Assembly (NCBI GenBank): GCA_027924645.1
Contig: BSBN01000140.1
Location: 8,190,501-8,254,500, forward strand
Reading direction: 5' to 3'
Origin: Cunninghamia lanceolata
Taxonomy: Eukaryota; Streptophyta; Pinopsida; Cupressales; Cupressaceae
Length of the DNA: 64,000 nt
Shown here: piece after piece, positions 36,738-48,918 of the stretch
Layout of the letters: each line of letters starts with the position of its first letter
Position numbering within the stretch: the first letter of the stretch is position 1
Notes under the pieces: generated by a model
What the model was told of the DNA's origin: nothing
Seen by the model: only the letters and a program-made list of their open reading frames with translations
Database searches by the model: none
Position numbers and translations under genes: made by a program

Positions 36738-39157
36738 GTTATTAGGAAATTTGGGTTTAATGAAAAAATTTATCTCCTCATTTGGACAGCCGTTTCTTCT
36801 ACCAAATTTTCTATCCTGGTCAATGGGGTTCCTAGGGGTTTTTTCTCTTCCTCGAGAGGACTCCGGCAGGGGGATCCCCTTTCTCCTTACTTGTTTATCA
36901 TAATGGTGGAGGCTCTTGGGAGATACATTCAAGCTAATGTTGCTTCTAAGCATCTTGTGGGCATCAAACCTGCTTCCTCCCTTGCCCCTATGTCTGTGCA
37001 GCAATTTGTTGATGATACCATTCTTTTTGGCATCTCTTCTGTGCTTGAAGCTCAAAGATGAAAGAATATTTTAAACCTTTATGCCATAGCTTCTGGGCAA
37101 AACATCAATTTCCAAAAGAGTAATGTGTATTTTTTTAATACTCCTACTGCTCTCTGACAAAAAATCATTCATATCTTGGACTACGCTAAAGATGATCTTT
37201 CTGCTATCTATCTGGGTCTCCCCTTTACAGTTAAAGAGGTATCTCAAAATTTCTAGAATAGTCTATTGGAAAGAACTCAAAGGAAATTGATTGGTTGGAA
37301 GGGGAAAGTTCTCAGTAGTGCCGGTAAATTGCAGCTTCTTTGGGCCTCCCTGCAAGGTATACCCACTTATTTCCTTTCTCTTTTTAAAATTCCTACTTCT
37401 TTTGCTAACAAGCTGGAACAGATTCAAAGAAAATTTTTATGGACGGGAGTAGAAGATAAACAAAGAATGTCCTTGGTCAGCTGGGAAAAAGTGTGTCTCC
37501 CTAAATCCCATGGAGGTCTCAATATTAGATCCATATGTAATATGAATAAAGCCCTGCTCTCAAAAATCAATTGGAACCTGATTCATCAACATAAAGATTA
37601 GGGAGAAATCATGCAAGCCAAATATCTACATGTCATGACTGGTCCAACTTCCTCCAATAGGAAGGTTTACCTAAGGGATCTGTTATATGGAATAAAATAC
37701 TGAAATCTAGAAGCCTTCTCACGCAAGGGATTAGATGGAAATTGGGTAATGGGATGTCTATTAAGTTTTGGATTGATATTTGGATCAAAGATAAGGCTAT
37801 CATTACTCAGGGGGATTATGGTGAAATTGCTAGCATTGCTACTCAGCTTTTTGGTGATAAAGTCAGTGATTACATGTTAAATGATAATAGTAATAGGAGC
37901 TGGAAAAATTTATTGGACTGTTGCACACATCACCCAAATCTTGCCTCTAAAGTTTGGGTTGTTCAAAAGTTGATTTAGGGAGTTAGAATCCCTCTCTTCC
38001 CTCATGAAGACGAGCAATTTTGGTGGCCGGATAAGGATGGATGCTTCTCTGTTAAGTCTGCCTATCACTTATTGGTTCCTGAGGTACATAGAAAGGAGAT
38101 ATGGAGAAAAGTTTGGAACTACAAACTTGTTCTGAAAATTAACATGTTCTGGTTGGTCTTTGTTTATAACAAAATTCTGACCCAAGACAACTTGTAGAAG
38201 CAAGGTTTTACCTTGGTCAATAGATGCTGTCTATGCTATGATAAGGAGGAAACTATTTCTCATTTATTCCTTCACTGTGACTTTGCTAGGGAAATTTGGA
38301 ACTTAATCCTACGTAATTTTGGTATTCAGTGGGTTTGCAATTCTAATATCAAGGAAGTTATTAATAGCTGGTATCCACCCTTTTCTCATCCCTGGCTTAT
38401 TGAGTTATGGAATCAAACTCTGCTGTGTTTGAGCTAGACTTTGTGGAAAGAGTGCAATCATAGGATTTTTAGGGATATAGCTAGAGATGCCTCTCAGGTT
38501 TCTCACACTTTCATTAAGAGACTTCTGGAAAGTGTCACTACGGCCCATATCTGAACTGCGGAGAAACCTCTGACCCATGAAGAGGAACAAATTGCGGTGA
38601 ATTGGAAGATTCTCAATCATATTCCTATTCATAAAAATGCCAAATTGTTGTAGAGGCTTAATACTAGATGGAGTCCTCCGATTCCTAACTGGATGAAACT
38701 TAACTTTGATGGGGCTTCTAAGATAGACGGTATAGCTAGTGGGGGAGGGATCATAAGAGATGACAAAGGGGGGATGTTTACTGTCTATGCTGGCAGTCTA
38801 GGCTATTAAAGCAATAACTATGCTAAGGCTATGGCTCTTCTTTGGGGGATTAAATTGGCTATATCCCTTGGTATTAGGAATTTGTATATCCAGGGGGACT
38901 CTAAAATAGTTATTGATGCAGTTAACAATGTGTCGACTGTTGGCATTAAGTTGAAAGATGTTATTAGGGATATACAGATTCTCCTGCAGAAGATTCCTAG
39001 TGTGAATATTTCACATATTTACAGCAAGGGCAATGGAGTTGCAAATGCCTATGCCAAACTTGGACAACGGTATTCAAATTGGCAGTGTTGGCACCAATTT
39101 GATCATATCCCTTTAAATCTTAAGGCTCTCATTCTTAAGGAAGTGTCAGGTTATTGA
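36738..39157 (+). pseudogene. LINE ORF2 remnant: RT (partial), zf-RVT and RNase H
   Basis: RT palm to thumb: RGLRQGDPLSPYLFIIMVEA-type reading near 36855, FVDDTILFGISS near 37005, QNINFQKSNVYFF near 37100 and YLGLPF near 37210. The post-RT region at 37266-37601 reads LLWASLQGIPTYFLSLFKIP and FLWTGVEDKQRMSLVSWE. A zinc-binding CCLCYDKEETISHLFLHC follows at 38222-38280. A plant-type RNase HI occupies 38690-39157, with LNFDGASK (38700), the AKAMALLWGIK helix, IQGDSKIVIDA (38890) and a weak GNGVANAYAKLG end. Several frameshifts and stops separate these pieces. RNase H after the zf-RVT is known from many plant L1 elements. Confidence 0.85.
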
Positions 39158-40889
39158 TGAGTCAAATTTGTTGGAAAGACAACTCATATTGTCAGCTCTT
39201 TGGGAGGGGGTTGATGTGCCTCTTAAAGTACGGGTCCTTTTGTACCTTCTCAATTGTCATTTCCGCTCTTTTCTCTAATAAGGCGAGCGGACGATTGGAT
39301 CATCATGGCGTGTGCCATGTAATTATGATTAAGCATGGGATGAGTAAGCATCATTTTTACAAGGTTTCCCATATTTATGATAAATGTGTGTGGTGTTATC
39401 ACCAGCATCATTAGCCTTGATCAAGCTAGTAATGTTTCTATAAATACGACTGAGGAGATTTGGGGTTTCTGTGACATGCTCTATAATTCTAACATGGGTG
39501 GAGATAGAATCTGAATCAAATCTGTCTCTTGCTGTGAGTTCAAAGACAACCTGGTGGTCTGGCATTATTGCAAAGAGGGTGGGATTAGTCCCTATTTGGA
39601 GCAGCTTAATGGGTATAATGAAAATTTATCTGAACAATTCACTCGGTCTTGGCAGAATAGGTGGGTTTTGGTGGGCAGAATTAGCATTGAAATTTCTAAA
39701 AGTGTGATCGCTATGGCCACTGGTATGTCTACTCAGGGTTTGAAACTACAGAGGAAAACTAAAATTGCGGACCCTTCTAGTCAGAAGCTCTTTCTTGGAG
39801 ATGGCGAAGAATTAGTCCCATATCAGAGAGGATTTGACAAAGCCAAGCTGCCCGAGCCTTGGGACGGTGTGTGTTTTCTCCTCATGAAGTATTTCACCCT
39901 GGAGGGGCGCTTCACCAAGTTCTACAACTATCATCTTCCCCTTTTGAATCATTTCCGTCGTAATGCTCAAATTAGCTTTCCGTTTTATCTACTTTCTTCC
40001 CTTGAACATTATGTCTTTAGGGTTAGGGCTAAAATGGCTAAAAACCCTGCTAAGAAACCCATCCCTCTTCATCAGGGCCTTATCCTTTGTCTTTATAACC
40101 ACCATCTTGCCCTTGAACCCTCTAAGTCCATTCAAACCAATAGTGGGGAACCCTCCTCTAACCCTAAGGATATTCCTGGTGTTGAAGAACCTGGGCCCTC
40201 CCCTGTTCCTACTAAGACTAAAGAAGTTTCTTTTTCCACACCTGAGGAAATTCCTGTTGATACTCTGGGTCCTACTATCAATACAAAGGGAAAAAAGAGA
40301 AAGACTATTGCTAGTGAAATAATCACTAGGAGGGCTGTGGTTGGGACCCCTAAAAATCTTGGTAGGACCCCGGTGGGCCAGAGTAGCAAGTCTCATTCTT
40401 CTGCTAAGGTTTTTAAGGATGGTCTCTCCGCTAGAGTTAGGCGGTCAGGGCGAATTGCTGGCAAACCTGCTCTTAAAGCAAAACTAAATAATTATTCTGA
40501 GAGCAGTTCGAATGAATCCACTCGGGGGGGTGAGACTAAGGATATGGAGGTTTAGGACATATCTGGGGATGATGAAGGTAAGTAGTAGACTCATGATACA
40601 GGGGCTACCACTGAGGATGTTGTTGACTCTGCTGATAATGCTGACAAAGTGGGTGAGATGTTCATGGAAGAGGCTGATGATGATATGGACACTGATGCTG
40701 GTCTGGGAGTTGAACTTGCAAGTCTGAGGGCTCTCATTGAGAAGCTGGAATAGAATCTTTCCACTGTGCTCAAGAATTCTATTTTGCTCAATATTTCTGT
40801 GCTAAAAAACCTGGGGGTGCCTGTCAATGCTGGCAATGATGATCTTGCTAGGAATTTGGATGACATTATTAAATCCATGGTTAAGTAAG
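39158..40889 (+). pseudogene. Extra ORF downstream of LINE RNase H (unknown protein)
   Basis: Sequence between the RNase H and the poly-A end is coding-like. Up to about 39550 it is spread over shifted frames (ESNLLERQLILSALWEGVDV, VRVLLYLLNCHF). From 39554 to 40555 it is one clean 333-codon frame, which continues past TAG stops to about 40889. The clean part has a hydrophobic conserved-looking section (FYNYHLPLLNHFRR, ISFPFYLLSSLEHYVFRVRA), a P/S/K-rich middle with basic clusters (TKGKKRKT, RVRRSGRIAGKP), an acidic stretch and a short leucine-rich helical C-terminus. This layout echoes the LTR ORF of the gypsy element and the host ORF. Plant L1 elements normally end soon after ORF2. No function is assigned. 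Confidence 0.65.
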
Positions 40890-43800
40890 GAGAGATTTTG
40901 CCTCCTTAGTTTTTGCTTTTATATTGATGATACTCTGCTACTCTGTATTTACTATCTTAGTTTATAGCGGGTGGTTTTGTTGTTTATGCTAGGATAACTG
41001 TAATTGATGTATCTTGTTTAAGGCACTTTTTGTGCTTGCTGCCTTTGTGGCCTATCTGCTTTTTGTAAGGGTTTAGCCCCTTGTTTAGCCACCTTATATT
41101 ATCAAAAAAAAAATAATCAACATGTTTTCATGATCAATTTTGAAATATAAGTTACTGTCAGCAGTACCTTTGTTGAAACCAATCTTTAAAAGATGCTTGT
41201 CTAACCTTTCATACCAGGCTCTTGAGGCTTGCTTTAGTCCATACAGTGCCTTCTTCAACTTGCAGACCATATCACCATGATCAGACCATTGAAATCCATT
41301 CGGTTGCTCAATGTACACTTCTTCTTCCAGGTCACCATTTAGGAAGGCAGACTTGACATCCATTTGATATACTTTGAAATCTTTAAAGGTAGCAAATGCA
41401 AGAAATAATCTGACTGCTTCAATTCTTTCCATCAAAGAAAAAGTTTCTTCAAAATCAACTCCTTCTATTTGAGAATAGCCCTTGCAGACCAATCTGGCTT
41501 TATTTCTGATTACTTCACCAATTTCATTTAGTTTGTTCTGGTTCCAATCACATTCTTGTTTCTAGGTCTGGGAACAAGATCTCAAGTGTGATTTTTTTCT
41601 ATTTGCACCAGCTCTTCCTCCATTGCTTTAGTCCAGTTTTCATCATTCCGAGCTTCATTCATTGTCTTAGGTTCAATCTTTGAAATTACACAATACTCTT
41701 CTGAATCTTGAGCAATTCTCCTTCTGATTTGTACTCCTTTGCTTTTATCACCTAAGATCTGATCTTCAGAGTGGTTCAATCTTACATACTTGGGATCTTT
41801 GGGAATTTCTTGCACTTCTGATTCTTGATTAGGCTCATTGAAACTCATTTCTTCTTCCTGGTTTACCGTATTAGCTTGAATCTGACTAATAGATGAGGCT
41901 TGGGCTCCTTGAATCTGAACACCTTTCTGATCATCTTCATCATATTCATAAAACCTTGAGGGTTTCTCAATTCCCTCATCAACCTTCACATTTGTACTTT
42001 CTATCATCTTTCTCAGTCTCCTATTATAACACCAATATGCTTTGCTTTGTGTAGAGTAACCCATGAAAATTCCTTCATCACTTCTAGCATCAAACATTCC
42101 TAAATCTTCATCTCTTTTAATGTAACATTTGCTACCAAAAACTCTAAAATACCTCACAGTAGGAGTGATGCCAAACCAGAGGTCATAAGGAGTCTTACCA
42201 GTATTATTTCTGATTTAAACTTGATTGAGAGTATAGACTGCAATGCTGACAACTTCTCTCCAATAGATTTGAGGAACATTTGCTTCCATCACCATGGTCC
42301 TAGAAGCTTCCTAGATGGTCCGGTTCTTTCTCTCCACTACTCCATTTTGCTGTGGAGTCCTAGGAGCAGACAACTCTCTCTTTATTCCATGTTTCTCACA
42401 GATATCTAAGAATTCACCAGATGTGAATTCTCCACCTCTATCAGACCTCAGACACTTCAACTTTAATCTAGTTTCATTTTCTACCATAGTCTTGAATATT
42501 TTGAATTTCTCAAAAGCTTTTGATTTTTCTTTCAGAAAAGTTACCCACATTATTTGAGAATAGTCATCAATTAGTAGCATGAAGTATCTATCACCTTGTA
42601 GACTCCTGATTCTTGCCAGACCACAAAGATCAGTATGAACTAAGTCCAATAATCTGGTAGAGGATAGTTCCTTACTTTTGAATCAGACTCTTCTTAGCTT
42701 ACCCAACTGACATTCTTTACACAAGCTATTAGTAGGTTTTACTAATTTAGGAAGATCTCTTATAGCCTGAGTATTGCCTATCTTCATGATATTATCAAAA
42801 TTCACATGACACATCCTCCTATGCCATAACCAGCTCTAATCAATTTGAACAAATAAGTAACTTTTACCAATACCAACCAAGTGGAAGATATTACCTTTAG
42901 TTTGAGTACTGGATGCAATCTCTGTTTCAGATCTTTCAAAGATCTTGCATTTTCCATCCTTGAACCGAAGATCATAGCCTTTGTCCACCAACTATCCAAC
43001 ACTAAGAATATTGTGCTTCAATCCTTCAACATATAGTACATTACCTGTTTTGTTTCTACCATCAAAAGAAATAGTTCCTCTACCTCTGATTCTACCAGCA
43101 GAATTATCACCAAACTTTACCATTCCTCCTTCATACCTTTCCAAATCTACAAACTTATTTTTGTCACCTGTCATATGGTGAGAGCATCCACTATCAATGA
43201 CCCAATCATCATTTTCTTCAACTTGGGCAGCCAGAGCTCTTTCTACAACTTTAAGATTGACAGATTTAGAAGATATAGGTTCTTCTTCCTTGATGGCAAT
43301 AAACACCCATTCATTTCTAGATTTGTTTCCTATTTCTGATTCATCATCTGTTACTCCTTCATTATCATCTTCTTCATGAACAAAGTAACAATTCTTTTGG
43401 AACCTTGCCCTGTTATGATTTGGTCTTGAAAATCTTTCCGAACACTTTGAGGCAAAATGACCAATCTTATTGCAGTTAGAACACTTGAAAGGCAATTTTC
43501 CTTCATACTTATCGGATCCTCTTGGCAGTCTCTTTGCAATAAGGGCTTCAAGTTGATCAGTTTCTACTTCTTCTTTTTTCTTGCTTTTTCATACCATGAC
43601 AGTTTCCTTGATGAGTTCTCTCCCAGATCAAACCTTTGTTTACCTTTTACAGAGGCACTGGCTTTGAATGCAGATTTAGTCTTGGGGGCATCATCACCAA
43701 ACTTGGTCATTTCAAATGTAGCCAATTTGCTAGCCAATTGATCTCTTGTGATAGTTGCATGGGCTATGAATTCATCAATGGCAGCAACCTTGATTTTGTA

Positions 43801-44324
43801 AGAAGCAGGAAGGGATCTGAGAATTTTGCCGACAATCTCATTTTCATCCAAGACTCTAGCAACATTTCTAATTCCACAAACAAGCTCATTTACTTTTGGC
43901 ATAAAAGTGGTAATATTTTCATCATCTCTCATCTTCAAGTTTTCAAATTTCCCTTTCAGACTTTGTAACCTTGCACATTTAACATACTAGTCTCCTTCAT
44001 GCAAAAGTTCTAGTTTTTTCCAAATCTCATAAGTAGTTGGTAGGTCAATAACATTTGATAGCTCTAAATCAGATAATGTGCTTAGAAGAGCTTCTATGGT
44101 CTGCAGATTGTTTTCAACATCTGTGATCTCATTTTAATTTTTCAGACCACCCTGTGGAGGAACATACTGTATTGTAGCCATGTTCCAGTACCCATACATC
44201 TCAAGTGACATTTCATGCGACCTTTCCAGAGATTGAAATTGGTTCCATCAAACTTTAGACTATCCTTCTTATAAGATGACATCCTAGATCTTCTCAAGTG
44301 GTTAAGCTCCTTTTAGAGGAACTT

Positions 44325-44337
44325 GGCTCTAATACCA
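44325..44337 (-). other. Primer-binding site of the decayed copia element
   Basis: The minus strand reads TGGTATTAGAGCC, two bases inside the LTR. It is the tRNA-Met primer-binding site with one C-to-T change (CAG to TAG) relative to TGGTATCAGAGCC at 51325. Confidence 0.85.
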
Positions 44338-44339
44338 AT

Positions 44340-45525
44340 TGTTACACTTAGGGCATACAACTAAGAGGGGGGTGAATCAGTTGTAAAAAACTTTCACACT
44401 TAAATATTCTTAGTGATTAGTAGTATATCATTCATGAAACATAATGCAATTAAATCAAAAGCAAAAACTCATCAACACATAAGACACCAAGATTTTGACG
44501 TGGAAAACCTGGTTAAGGGAAATACCACGGGGTGATTAACAAAAGATTGTATTCTCTGTTAGAAGAATAGAAAGAACAAATGGCACATGCCAATTAGGGC
44601 TCACTACCTACAAAAGACACACTATCTACAAAGAAACAAGTATCACCTACTTGAACTGGAAAGTAGCATCTTCACCATGCTTGAATCAATTCTATTTAAG
44701 CCCAATACTTCTACTCTGCCTTTCACTCTTCTTCTTTCTACCACACTCTCATCTCCATAAGGACACTTTCCAAATGACTTCGCAATCCCTTATTTATACA
44801 AGACATCAACTTAGGAATGACCATCTAAGTCAGAAAACATCCACAATAACATCTGCAAGATGTATAACTCATCTGGTTAGCCTGTTTTAAGGAGAACACC
44901 ATTATCCAGAAGTTGTTCTTCAAAAGTGAATTCCAACTTCAATGTGGACCACCAACATAAACTGGATATGATCCAAAGACCACCACAAGCTTGCTTGAAA
45001 GACCAAGAACATCCATACTTCATCTGCTTACTTAAAACCATCTCTCCTTCATCTGGAACCTTAAGAACACAGTCTGTCACTACTGTCTCAAAGGAATACA
45101 TGCTTCTAGACCTTCAAACCATGAACCAATCTACAGAGACCTCCTTAACACTCCCTCAAATCTATAGAATAGGAGAGTGTATTTTTGGTCCTCACCAGAC
45201 TTGTCTGTATCACTCTATCACCACTGAGCACCTACCGGAACTGGTTTTACTTGAACTGCCATAACTTCTTTAGATCTTCATGCGGACCTCTAAAATCTCT
45301 ACTGAACTATCTTAAGACACATATCTACAAACCCTTTAATCTGCATCCTTTGATCCTCATCCTATCTTTGACTTTCACCTTACTGTCATCATTGTTCCTC
45401 ACTGTTCCTGATTGAGACTAATTTTCTCAATATCCTCAGCTCATAGCTCATCCAATCCTTATTATTAATGCAATAGGAGTATGTTGACATCAATGACAAC
45501 ATCGGTTAGGCCAATACTTGCAACA
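44340..45525 (-). repeat. 5' LTR of the decayed copia element (1186 bp)
   Basis: Starts TGTTACACTTAGGG (the reverse of the LTR 3' end) and ends CTTGCAACA. TSD catat follows. Confidence 0.92.
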
Positions 45526-48500
45526 CATATGCCCTGATTCTAAAAATATAAAGAAAGCCATAGCCGGTCTGAACATGATGAACTTACAGCCATTCCCATT
45601 GGCTAGATCATATGAACCCTATGGGAGGATGCAAAAGATCATGGGGAAACCCATCCATCAGAAACACTTAGAGGATTTCTAGATAGACTGTGAGGATGAG
45701 GCTAAGGTTAGAAGGAGAAAACACCAGAGACTCACCCTCAACCAGATCAAGACATTTCATTGTATTCCAGTGCCTACACAAATAAAGAAAGACAACAGTA
45801 AGACCATATCTAATGAATATGAGGATAAAAAGGTGTACAATGACACCATTTCAGCTCCTAACCTGACACAACTTGAAGATATTTCATTGAATCAGTTCAC
45901 AGGTGGGGTGCTGCGGTTGACCCAAGCATGGGTAGATGAGCAAATTAATATCCTAAAGAAGAAAGGTGTAGCCCTCATAGTAGATAATAAGAAGAAGAGG
46001 CAGAAGATTCCTGATGAGGAATATGATGAATTTCTCATTGAAAAGAGCAAATCTAAGGGAGTAAGAATGCCACCTCAAGAACAAAGCAAGAGGTCCCCTA
46101 GAAAGAAGAAAACTGACAGTGAACCTAAAGGGGTGGTAATTGAAAGAGTTGACATACCAGCTGAAGGTGCATCTACATCATAATAGGCATCAGCCTCATC
46201 TACATAGCCTTTGGTGGATGAACCAAAAATAAAAAGAATCCAAAGGCTAGCTATAGAAACTGCAGGAGTGCAAGAGAAAGGCCAGACCTCACAGCAGGAT
46301 CACGAAGAGGATATCCTTATTGAGGAAGAGCCATTGATTAAGGAACCTACAGAAGAAGATGACTCTATGAGGGTCAGAAGAAAGAGGAAAGCACCCTTGG
46401 TGGCATCACCACCCAAAAGACAGAGAACATCAATGAGGGGTGAAATAAGACATGACCCCATAATATTAAGGGGAGCAGGAAGTGAAGTGTTCAGAAAGGA
46501 ATTGCAACATGATGTGCCACTTCCTACCATCATTTAGTTTAAGACTGAGAAGGGTGAAGAGAAAATGAAAGAAACCTCAAAAGCAATTCAAAGTGGTCCT
46601 GTCTCACTGGAAGAGACTGTTGACTTGTCAGATGATGAGGTGGTAGATAACGTAGTCTCTCAGCGGATGGAGACTCTTGCTTCTAACACTCGCGTGACAC
46701 CCCAAGGAATCGAATCAGCACAGATGGTGGTATTAGAAGAGTTTAATCAAGTGGAATAGGAAAAAGAGAATAGCCCAGAGAGGGTAGCCCAACAAATAGG
46801 GCTGGATAAGTGAGTTGATCAGGTGACTAGCCTTGAAGTGATAGATTTAACATACAGGGAGGATGTAACACATCCTGAACATTTAGCGGGTGCACTTAAT
46901 AAAATAGAAAATATTGAGGAGATTAAGATGGCAGAAACAGAAAGCAGCACTCCAGGTATGGGTCAGCAACAAGAAATACCTGCTGAACCCAAAATAGTGG
47001 AAGTCCAGTAAAAGGACGGGGAAGATAAGGATACATCAACTGATGATACCCCCAAGACTCAAGAAGCCTCATGTAATAAAGAAATATCAGGTCATCAGGA
47101 CCTTAAGACCCAAGATGAAGATACATCAGGTGTGGAGATGAATGTGATCCAAGATTAGGTAGATGCACCTAAGTTGGATACAATGATATCCACAGATACA
47201 AACATACCTCAAGATGAAGAAATTCCCAAGGTGGATGAAACAAAAGAAGATGAGGTGCAAGATCAAGTAAAGGACCAACATGTACATACACCACAAGATC
47301 TACCACTGCAAGAAGAAGCTCCTCGGGAGGATAAAATGGAGCAAGATCACCCTCATGAAGAACATCATGAGGAAATTAGGACATCAACCTCTCCACCAAG
47401 AACCAAAACTGATATTGGAGATCAGGGTGGACATGATGATAATGATAAATGACAAGGATCTAGATAACAAGTACCTCAATAGTTAGAAAAAGAAATAGGT
47501 ACAGAATCAGGTTTTGAAATTCAGGAATTTGATGTTTCTACATTATTTTGAGATACCATTATGAAGCCTAAGAGGAAGGCTAGATTAACATCTGCCATCA
47601 GAAGAGATCCTACTACAGGTAGAAGAACTGGTCAGGTAGCACTCCCCACCATTGAGAAAGAAAAAGGCAAGATCACTCTGGAAGAATTTTAGATAACTAC
47701 AGTGGATTTGGGATTTGCCAATGAAGATCAAGAAGGCCAAGAGGGGAAAGACATCATTGATTCTTTAACCCAAAGGGTGAAGAAAGAAAAGGAGAAGAAT
47801 AAGCAGCATAAGGAGCACATTGCTCAGCTGCATTCATACATAAAAGGGTTGATTAACCCTGATAATACAGTATCAGATCAGGTAGTCCCATTGATTGTAA
47901 TTTCTCAAGAAGAGGTCAATAAATTGGACCTTATGAAGTATGAGTCAGTAATCATGAGAAAGTGAATGTCATCCACACTCACGGGAGCTAAGGAAGTAGT
48001 GAGAGCCTCTTTGTAGAGGTGGAATTCTTTAAGTATCTCAAGAAGGAAAGTAGATAAATTGCAGACTGAGGCCGGAAGGAGGTCATTTCAATTAGAAAAA
48101 GCCTTGAGTTCTTTAACTAAAATAAAAAGGATTAATCCTCAGATCCTAATAAACCATCAGGTGCTAAACAATAACACTGCCATGCTGGTATAAATTTGGT
48201 ATAAAGACATCAGGTTTGAATGTGATGTATTAAAGAAGTGCAGTAGTAAATTAAGAGATATCAGTATGAAGTTGCACGACATGATGTCATTTGAAGTAGA
48301 AATCTTGGAGGCATTAGAAGGGAAAGTAGAAGGGAAAATTGAGAATCAAGATGTAGACTTTACCATAAAAGCTCTGGATAATAATTTCCAACCGATGGCT
48401 GATGACCCTCTTACTCACCTGATAGAAGAAGCAATGAACAAGATCATGAGGATCAAGGTCGGGGTGGAGAACTACAATGAAACATTGAGCAGCAGGAAGA

Positions 48501-48910
48501 ATAAATTGGAAGCCCTCAGGGATAAATTCCAAGTACATAAGCATGCCATTAGTAAAGCCAAAACTTAGGATGGTGGAGAAGTTGAAAAGATAGTAGAAGC
48601 ATATGAAAATATCTAGACATCCATGCAGGTCCATATACAAGGTGACATCCATCAGGATGATGAAGACACAAAAAGCAATGATCATTATGATCATGGTGAT
48701 GAAGAAGAAGAACCTGAGGAGTAGATGAAGATGCACTACAAGGGAAACATCTGCATTAGGTACTTAGAGAAAATAAGTTACGTAGATGGTTGCTAGCTGG
48801 CAACCTGTGCCATGAGATATTGTTGACCAAGTCAAAGAGAATATGCACCATTGATCTTAATTGATAAATCTTGATCATAGATCATTTGTAACCGCTCCAT
48901 CACCTTATTC

Positions 48911-48918
48911 TATAAAAG
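48911..48918 (+). promoter_or_regulatory. TATA box of the giant element (3' LTR)
   Basis: TATAAAAG in TTATTCTATAAAAGGTG, at the same offset as 21099-21106 in the 5' LTR. Confidence 0.62.

Larger units (their letters stand above)
36736..41113 (+). mobile_element. 5'-truncated LINE (L1-type) with an extra 3' ORF
   Basis: Begins abruptly inside the RT palm (VIRKFGFNEK) and ends CACCTTATATTATC plus a run of ten A's, the normal end of a plant L1 element. It lies in plus orientation within minus-strand copia RT. No target-site duplication was found. Compared with the intact copia, roughly 10-12 bp of target sequence are missing at the junction. It contains the rest of RT, a zf-RVT region, an RNase H domain and a separate downstream ORF, 4.4 kb in total. 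Confidence 0.85.
35785..44282 (-). pseudogene. gag-pol: Copia gag-pol pseudogene split by a LINE
   Basis: Runs from ATG at 44282 (MSSYKKDS) to a TAA at 35785. It is interrupted by the LINE at 36736-41113 between RT residues IDHENMLII and [11 protein letters not shown]. Recognisable parts are: UBN2-type Gag (43564-43938), zinc knuckle [16 protein letters not shown] and protease [15 protein letters not shown] (42992-43495), integrase (42311-42649, with RSDRGGEF and [11 protein letters not shown]), connector (41582-42157), RT fingers (41094-41492, [11 protein letters not shown]), RT palm to RNase H (36151-36735) and the RNase H end (about 35800-36150, [15 protein letters not shown]). Frameshifts and stops occur throughout. 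It is collinear with the intact protein at 51380-55534. Confidence 0.9.
34231..45525 (-). mobile_element. Decayed Sirevirus-like copia element inside the gypsy 3' LTR
   Basis: Bounded by TSD catat (34226-34230 and 45526-45530). Its 3' LTR is 34231-35460 and its 5' LTR 44340-45525, with TG...CA ends in both. The primer-binding site and polypurine tract are in the expected places for minus orientation. It belongs to the same family as the intact element at 49836, as shown by pol residues and LTR ends. A LINE lies inside its RT (36736-41113). Its own stops and frameshifts make it inactive. Confidence 0.93.
33069..48724 (+). pseudogene. Long ORF inside the 3' LTR (unknown protein, 1,452 codons), split by a copia element
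   Basis: Coding segments are 33069-34230 and 45531-48724, totalling 4356 bp (exactly 1,452 codons). No frameshift occurs across the whole length, and the frame is continuous across the copia insertion once it and one TSD copy are removed. Starts MADVKRNKSEAEF and ends in an acidic tail before TAG 48722-48724. Layout matches the 5' LTR copy: conserved residues 1-430, charged low-complexity middle with basic clusters (RKKKTDSEPKG near residue 585, PPKRQRTSMRGE near 683), and a helical C-terminus from about 1,200. Stops are mainly TAG. Six of them occupy the same codons as in the 5' copy (45680, 46184, 46205, 46757, 47549 and 48614). No family was recognised with confidence; a resemblance to retroelement-associated 'putative plant transposon protein' domains is a guess. 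Confidence 0.7.

Noticed and set aside
39963..40396. Alternative frames overlapping the LINE extra ORF (119 aa plus, 135 aa minus)
   Set aside because: Shadows of the 333-codon frame, with unnatural composition and no continuation outside it.
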